This document shows, one piece after another, positions 6,602-9,197 of a stretch of DNA of 9,197 nucleotides. The notes beneath the pieces were generated by a model. The model was given only the letters and a program-made list of their open reading frames with translations, ran no database searches and had not been told where the DNA came from. This DNA is from Bacteroidota bacterium (GTDB lineage: Bacteria; Bacteroidota; Bacteroidia; Bacteroidales; UBA1402): positions 1-9,197 of the forward strand of contig JAUZOU010000096.1 of assembly GCA_030706285.1 (NCBI GenBank), read 5' to 3'. Made by a program: the position numbers and the translations under genes. Within the stretch, counting starts at the first letter, position 1. Each line of letters begins with the position of its first letter.

Positions 6602-7648
6602 ATGGAAAGTTATCCGTTGAAATTTGAACCCATTCTCAAACATATTATTTGGGGAGGTAGTGAAATTTGCCGGTTTAAGAAACTGGCAGTGAAAGAATCA
6701 GGTATAGGTGAAAGCTGGGAAATCTCTCAAGTCCCTGGCTCCGTGTCGATTGTTGCAAACGGCAGTCTGGCAGGGAAAAGCCTGACAGAGCTGATTGAAG
6801 CCTGGCCGGACGAACTGATGGGGAAAAAGGTGCATGCGCGTTTTGGTGACGAGTTTCCGCTATTGATCAAATTTATCGATGCCCAGGATAACCTTTCCAT
6901 TCAGGTGCATCCGGATGACAAACTGGCGCGTAGCCGCCACAATTCTTTTGGCAAAACGGAAATGTGGTATGTCATCGGCTCCAAGCCAGGCTCAAAACTC
7001 ATTTCCGGATTTTCGAAGCCAATCGATGCGGCAGAATACGAACGCCGGATAGCTGATAGCACCATAGAAGAAGTGCTTCAGCATCATGAAGTGAAAGCGG
7101 GCGATGTGTTTTTCATTCCGGCCGGGCGTGTCCATGCCATCGGTGCCGGTATTTTCGTTGCTGAAATCCAGCAAAGTTCGAACATCACGTACCGGCTGTA
7201 TGACTACAACCGGAAAGATGCGCAGGGAAAAGGTCGTGAGCTGCATACAGAATTAGCCAAGGATGCCATCGACTATCAGCTGTATGATCAGCTGAAAACC
7301 ACGTACCGGTCTTTGGAAAATGAAGCAGAGCCGTTGGTTTCATGCCCTTATTTCACCACCAGCCGTATTCAGCTTAAGGCTGCCTGTTCACAAATAGAAA
7401 CCGTTGTCGTAAATGGCATCGAACAACAGGTTCCTATGACCGAAACCATGGAAATGGATCGTGATTATTCTTCGCTGGACAGTTTTGTTATTTATGTTTG
7501 CATGCAGGGTGAAGGAAGCATTGAGTACGGAGATGGTCTTTCATTGCCCATCAGCCAGGGAGAATCGGTTTTGCTGCCGGCAACCCTGAAACAAACGACG
7601 CTTCGCACGGATAGTTCTATATTGCTTTTGGAAACATATATTGGTTAA
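6602..7648 (+). CDS. manA: Mannose-6-phosphate isomerase, class I
   Basis: This zinc enzyme interconverts mannose 6-phosphate and fructose 6-phosphate in the cytoplasm, linking mannose use to glycolysis and supplying mannose for GDP-sugars. The 348 residues are of the shorter bacterial form. Zinc ligands are visible: Q101 and H103 in SIQVHPDDK, E120 in GKTEMW, and H178 in PAGRVHAIGAG. R198 in TYRLYDYNR is the likely catalytic arginine. The N-terminus has the usual WGG (17-19) and GESWEIS (36-42) motifs. A second small cupin-like half runs from about 245 to the end, with GEGSIEYGDG and a GESVLLPA turn. ATG 6602 fits the promoter just upstream. The neighbouring FucP-like permease may supply its sugar. 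Confidence 0.95.
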   Translation: MESYPLKFEPILKHIIWGGSEICRFKKLAVKESGIGESWEISQVPGSVSIVANGSLAGKSLTELIEAWPDELMGKKVHARFGDEFPLLIKFIDAQDNLSIQVHPDDKLARSRHNSFGKTEMWYVIGSKPGSKLISGFSKPIDAAEYERRIADSTIEEVLQHHEVKAGDVFFIPAGRVHAIGAGIFVAEIQQSSNITYRLYDYNRKDAQGKGRELHTELAKDAIDYQLYDQLKTTYRSLENEAEPLVSCPYFTTSRIQLKAACSQIETVVVNGIEQQVPMTETMEMDRDYSSLDSFVIYVCMQGEGSIEYGDGLSLPISQGESVLLPATLKQTTLRTDSSILLLETYIG

Positions 7649-7784
7649 AAGGAACCATTTTGGGGTGTTTATTTGGCTTGTTATGCTGATAAACCATTCA
7701 CCGTTGATGGCATTCTCGTTTTTTGGGGATCAATTATAAGCTTGTGGACTAAGCGTCAATCCCGATCAACAAGTAGAAAGGTAT

Positions 7785-7860
7785 TGATCAGTCGGTTGAT
7801 TTATTTCGCCGTTCCGCTAGCCCGTGCCCGCTTCGCTACCGGTTGCTATCCATCAGCCGG
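7785..7860 (+). repeat. Intergenic repeat, copy 2 (short form)
   Basis: The core 7807-7859 matches 4560-4632 with five mismatches and lacks the 20 bases present in that copy. The left arm TGATCAGTCGGTTGAT (7785-7800) is partly the inverted complement of the right end ATCAGCCG (7852-7859). The copy is flanked by imperfect 15-base direct repeats, TCAATCCCGATCAAC at 7756-7770 and TCAATCCCGTTCAAG at 7868-7882 (13 of 15 identical). These might be part of a larger element or a target-site trace. It has the same orientation as copy 1, about 3.2 kb away. Confidence 0.7.
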
Positions 7861-8022
7861 TTAAGTCTCAATCCCGTTCAAGGGAAAGTTTAAAATTTTT
7901 CAACCCGAGATATTCAATATCCAGCCAATGGTCAATGCTAAGTTTCGTTTGCACTTAAATGTCGTTCAATCGTCCACTATTGAATATATTTCCATTTCTT
8001 TAGAAAAATGACTCTTTTTTTT

Positions 8023-8044
8023 CGACCAATCGTTTTCGTGGTCG
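8023..8044. promoter_or_regulatory. Dyad (hairpin or operator) before the ECF sigma gene
   Basis: CGACCA (8023-8028) and TGGTCG (8039-8044) form a six-pair stem. Inside it, CG (8031-8032) and CG (8037-8038) pair around TTTT, leaving AT 8029-8030 as a bulge. It sits 26 bases before the start codon and is preceded by a T tract. It could be a leader hairpin or a binding site. No classical promoter box is seen here, which would fit recognition by an alternative sigma factor. Confidence 0.4.
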
Positions 8045-8070
8045 TATTATATTAAAAGGCAATCTGATAA

Positions 8071-8616
8071 ATGGATAATCTGGTTCTGAATGAGTTGATC
8101 GAACGAAGCAGAAAGCACGATGAAAAAGCTTTCCGGCAAATTGTTGAGCAACATCAGCAACAAGTTTATTCGTTGGCCTTCAGATTACTTTGTAATGAAG
8201 AGGAAGCGAAGGACATAGTTCAAGAAACCTTTATCCGGATTTGGTTAAAACTGGATGACTACGATCAAACCCGGAAATTCACGACCTGGCTTTATGCGAT
8301 TGCGACCAATCTGTGTCTGGACAAACTCAAACATGCCAGACGGTCGACCTGCTACCAAGCCAGTGACGAAGAGCTGACCAAACTGATCGATCCTGAAGAC
8401 ATAGAGAAAACGGTGATCAATTCAGAGCTGTGCCGGCTCATTCTTGCTCTGACAAACGAACTGACTCCCAAGCAGCGGATTGTGTTTACGCTGCGGGACC
8501 TGGAAGAACTGGATGTTGAAGAGGTGAGCCGGATTACAGGACTTTCTGCCAGTCAGATAAAAAGCAATTTGTTTTTGGCAAGACAGGCCATTCGAAAAAA
8601 AATAAACATAACTTGA
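8071..8616 (+). CDS. RNA polymerase sigma factor, ECF (RpoE-like) family
   Basis: The 181-residue protein has the two-domain layout of group 4 sigma factors. Region 2 (about 21-90) includes AKDIVQETFIRIW (46-58), the core-binding and -10-recognition part, and TTWLYAIATNLCLDKLK (71-87). Region 4 (about 122-176) carries LTPKQRIVFTLRDLEELDVEE and the HTH stretch VSRITGLSASQIKSNLFLAR. There is no region 1 or 3. It should direct transcription of a small regulon, probably in response to an envelope or stress signal passed on by the membrane protein encoded next. That gene begins two bases after this stop codon, so the pair is an operon. It is not visibly paired with FecR- or SusC-type genes, so it is unlike the polysaccharide-uptake ECF systems. 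Confidence 0.93.
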   Translation: MDNLVLNELIERSRKHDEKAFRQIVEQHQQQVYSLAFRLLCNEEEAKDIVQETFIRIWLKLDDYDQTRKFTTWLYAIATNLCLDKLKHARRSTCYQASDEELTKLIDPEDIEKTVINSELCRLILALTNELTPKQRIVFTLRDLEELDVEEVSRITGLSASQIKSNLFLARQAIRKKINIT

Positions 8617-8618
8617 TT

Positions 8619-9104
8619 ATGAATGCGACAGATGAAAAATGGGATAAACTAGTCGAATCACTGCACAGGGCACAACCTGTTCTCGATGAGCCGGAGGCGT
8701 TGACTGACAGAATTATGCAACAGCTTGACCGTCCTGCTGCTCTTTCGACGATTAATTTAAGGAACTCGTATCCGGAACGACTTGAAACAACATTACCCAG
8801 GTCTGTTCATTCGACGATTCACTTAATGAACTGGATCAGGCTTGTTTCCTGTTCGGCCGCTGCCTTTCTTTTGGGATTGTTCGTGTTTCAGCAACGGGGA
8901 ATTCAGGGGCTGACAGCTGGCACCTCACGTTGGCCGGCTGTTGAAAACACGCTGTCTGTCAATTCATCGGAAGTCCGGTCTTTTGCCGGTCAGTCTTTTG
9001 CCGGCCGGCCCGCAGAGGTAAGGGAAGCTTACTTTTGCTACCTGAAACGACATGCGATTCAAAACACCAAATTTCGTTCTTACTATCAACCATCAATCGA
9101 TTAA
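8619..9104 (+). CDS. Single-pass membrane protein, putative anti-sigma factor
   Basis: The gene begins at ATG 8619, two bases after the sigma stop. A TTG at 8613 overlapping that stop would add two residues and is less likely. The 161-residue product has a soluble N-terminus (about 1-70) with the pattern QPVLDEPEALTDRIMQQL (19-36), one hydrophobic segment at about 72-91, and an outer tail of about 70 residues. This topology and the place behind an ECF gene fit an anti-sigma factor that holds the sigma at the membrane. No zinc-binding HxxxCxxC motif is present, so it is not a ZAS-type protein, and the role is inferred from context. The tail contains a small duplication, SFAGQSFAG (121-129), from a 15-base-period repeat at 8978-9004. 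Confidence 0.75.
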   Translation: MNATDEKWDKLVESLHRAQPVLDEPEALTDRIMQQLDRPAALSTINLRNSYPERLETTLPRSVHSTIHLMNWIRLVSCSAAAFLLGLFVFQQRGIQGLTAGTSRWPAVENTLSVNSSEVRSFAGQSFAGRPAEVREAYFCYLKRHAIQNTKFRSYYQPSID

Positions 9105-9107
9105 GCG

Positions 9108-9197
9108 ATGAAACGAGTATGCCTGTATCAGGCACCCAAGCAGATGATCACCGGCATGCGAGTTGCCTATGGCCTTAATCTAAAAATCAGTATCCTA
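9108..9197 (+). CDS. Start of a third gene in the sigma operon (3' end outside window)
   Basis: An ATG three bases after the preceding stop opens a frame that stays open for 30 codons to the window edge. The visible residues begin MKRVCLYQAPKQMITGMRVA and turn hydrophobic at the end, so a signal peptide or membrane segment may follow. Internal ATG codons at codons 13 and 17 could be the real start. A perfect six-pair inverted repeat, TGCCTG/CAGGCA around TAT (9120-9134), lies within the first codons and could affect expression. The family is not recognisable from so short a piece. Confidence 0.5.
   Translation, partial: MKRVCLYQAPKQMITGMRVAYGLNLKISIL

Larger units (their letters stand above)
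7649..8070. other. 422-base intergenic region between manA and the sigma factor
   Basis: An open frame at 7673-7864 is judged spurious because its end is simply the intergenic repeat read in one frame. The region holds the second repeat copy (7785-7860) with flanking short direct repeats, and a 9-base inverted repeat ATATTCAAT/ATTGAATAT (7910-7918 and 7979-7987). It also has a near -7 box TAAGTTTC (7939-7946) far from any start, and the dyad at 8023-8044. No clear TAnnTTTG promoter lies close to the sigma gene. A weak five-pair stem right after manA (7642-7657) is not counted as a terminator. Confidence 0.5.

Noticed and set aside
7642..7661. Terminator after manA
   Set aside because: The stem TGGTT/AACCA is only five pairs and is followed by just four T.
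7673..7864. 63-codon open frame after manA
   Set aside because: Its last third is the intergenic repeat read in one frame, and copy 1 of that repeat breaks the frame. No supported promoter or family match is visible.
1..9197. CRISPR array, tRNA, rRNA, phage or conjugation genes
   Set aside because: None seen: no regularly spaced repeats, no cloverleaf-like sequence recognised, and no integrase, transposase or relaxase gene on either strand.

Overview
The window looks like a chromosomal segment from a Bacteroidetes bacterium, probably of the order Bacteroidales. Three things suggest this. Several genes are preceded by the Bacteroidetes -7 promoter motif TAnnTTTG (perfect matches at 4931-4938 and 6571-6578) and not by E. 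coli-like boxes. Clear Shine-Dalgarno sequences are absent before most starts. The protein types and their arrangement (short class I mannose-6-phosphate isomerase, FucP-like sugar permease, ECF sigma factor followed by a single-pass membrane protein) are those commonly seen in that group. The species cannot be named from the sequence. All confident genes lie on the + strand.

Left part (1-2929): the C-terminal half of an ABC-F ATPase, closed by a terminator-like hairpin. Next come a promoter, an MFS permease of unknown substrate, and a secreted or envelope protein of unknown function whose start overlaps the permease by 14 bases. The last two look like a translationally coupled pair. A 406-base gap follows. 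It holds a weak terminator, two GC-rich REP-like hairpins, another hairpin and a short direct repeat.

Middle part (3336-7648): a FucP/FHS-type sugar permease, a toxin-antitoxin pair and manA. The toxin is a HigB/RelE-family protein. The antitoxin is a 370-residue HigA-like HTH protein fused to an ImmA/IrrE (M78) metallopeptidase domain with an intact HEIGH motif. The toxin-antitoxin pair is visibly more AT-rich than its neighbours and sits between two genes that could both serve hexose metabolism, so it may be an insertion. The segment containing the pair and manA is bracketed by two direct copies of a non-coding repeat, at about 4538-4640 and 7785-7860.

Right part (8071-9197): an ECF sigma factor, a single-pass membrane protein that is probably its anti-sigma factor or regulator, and the first 30 codons of a third gene, spaced 2-3 bases apart like an operon. 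A hairpin-forming dyad lies just before the sigma gene.

Most genes here are of ordinary kinds. The items most worth following up are the HigB/HigA-peptidase pair, the bracketing intergenic repeat, and the unknown secreted partner of the first permease.
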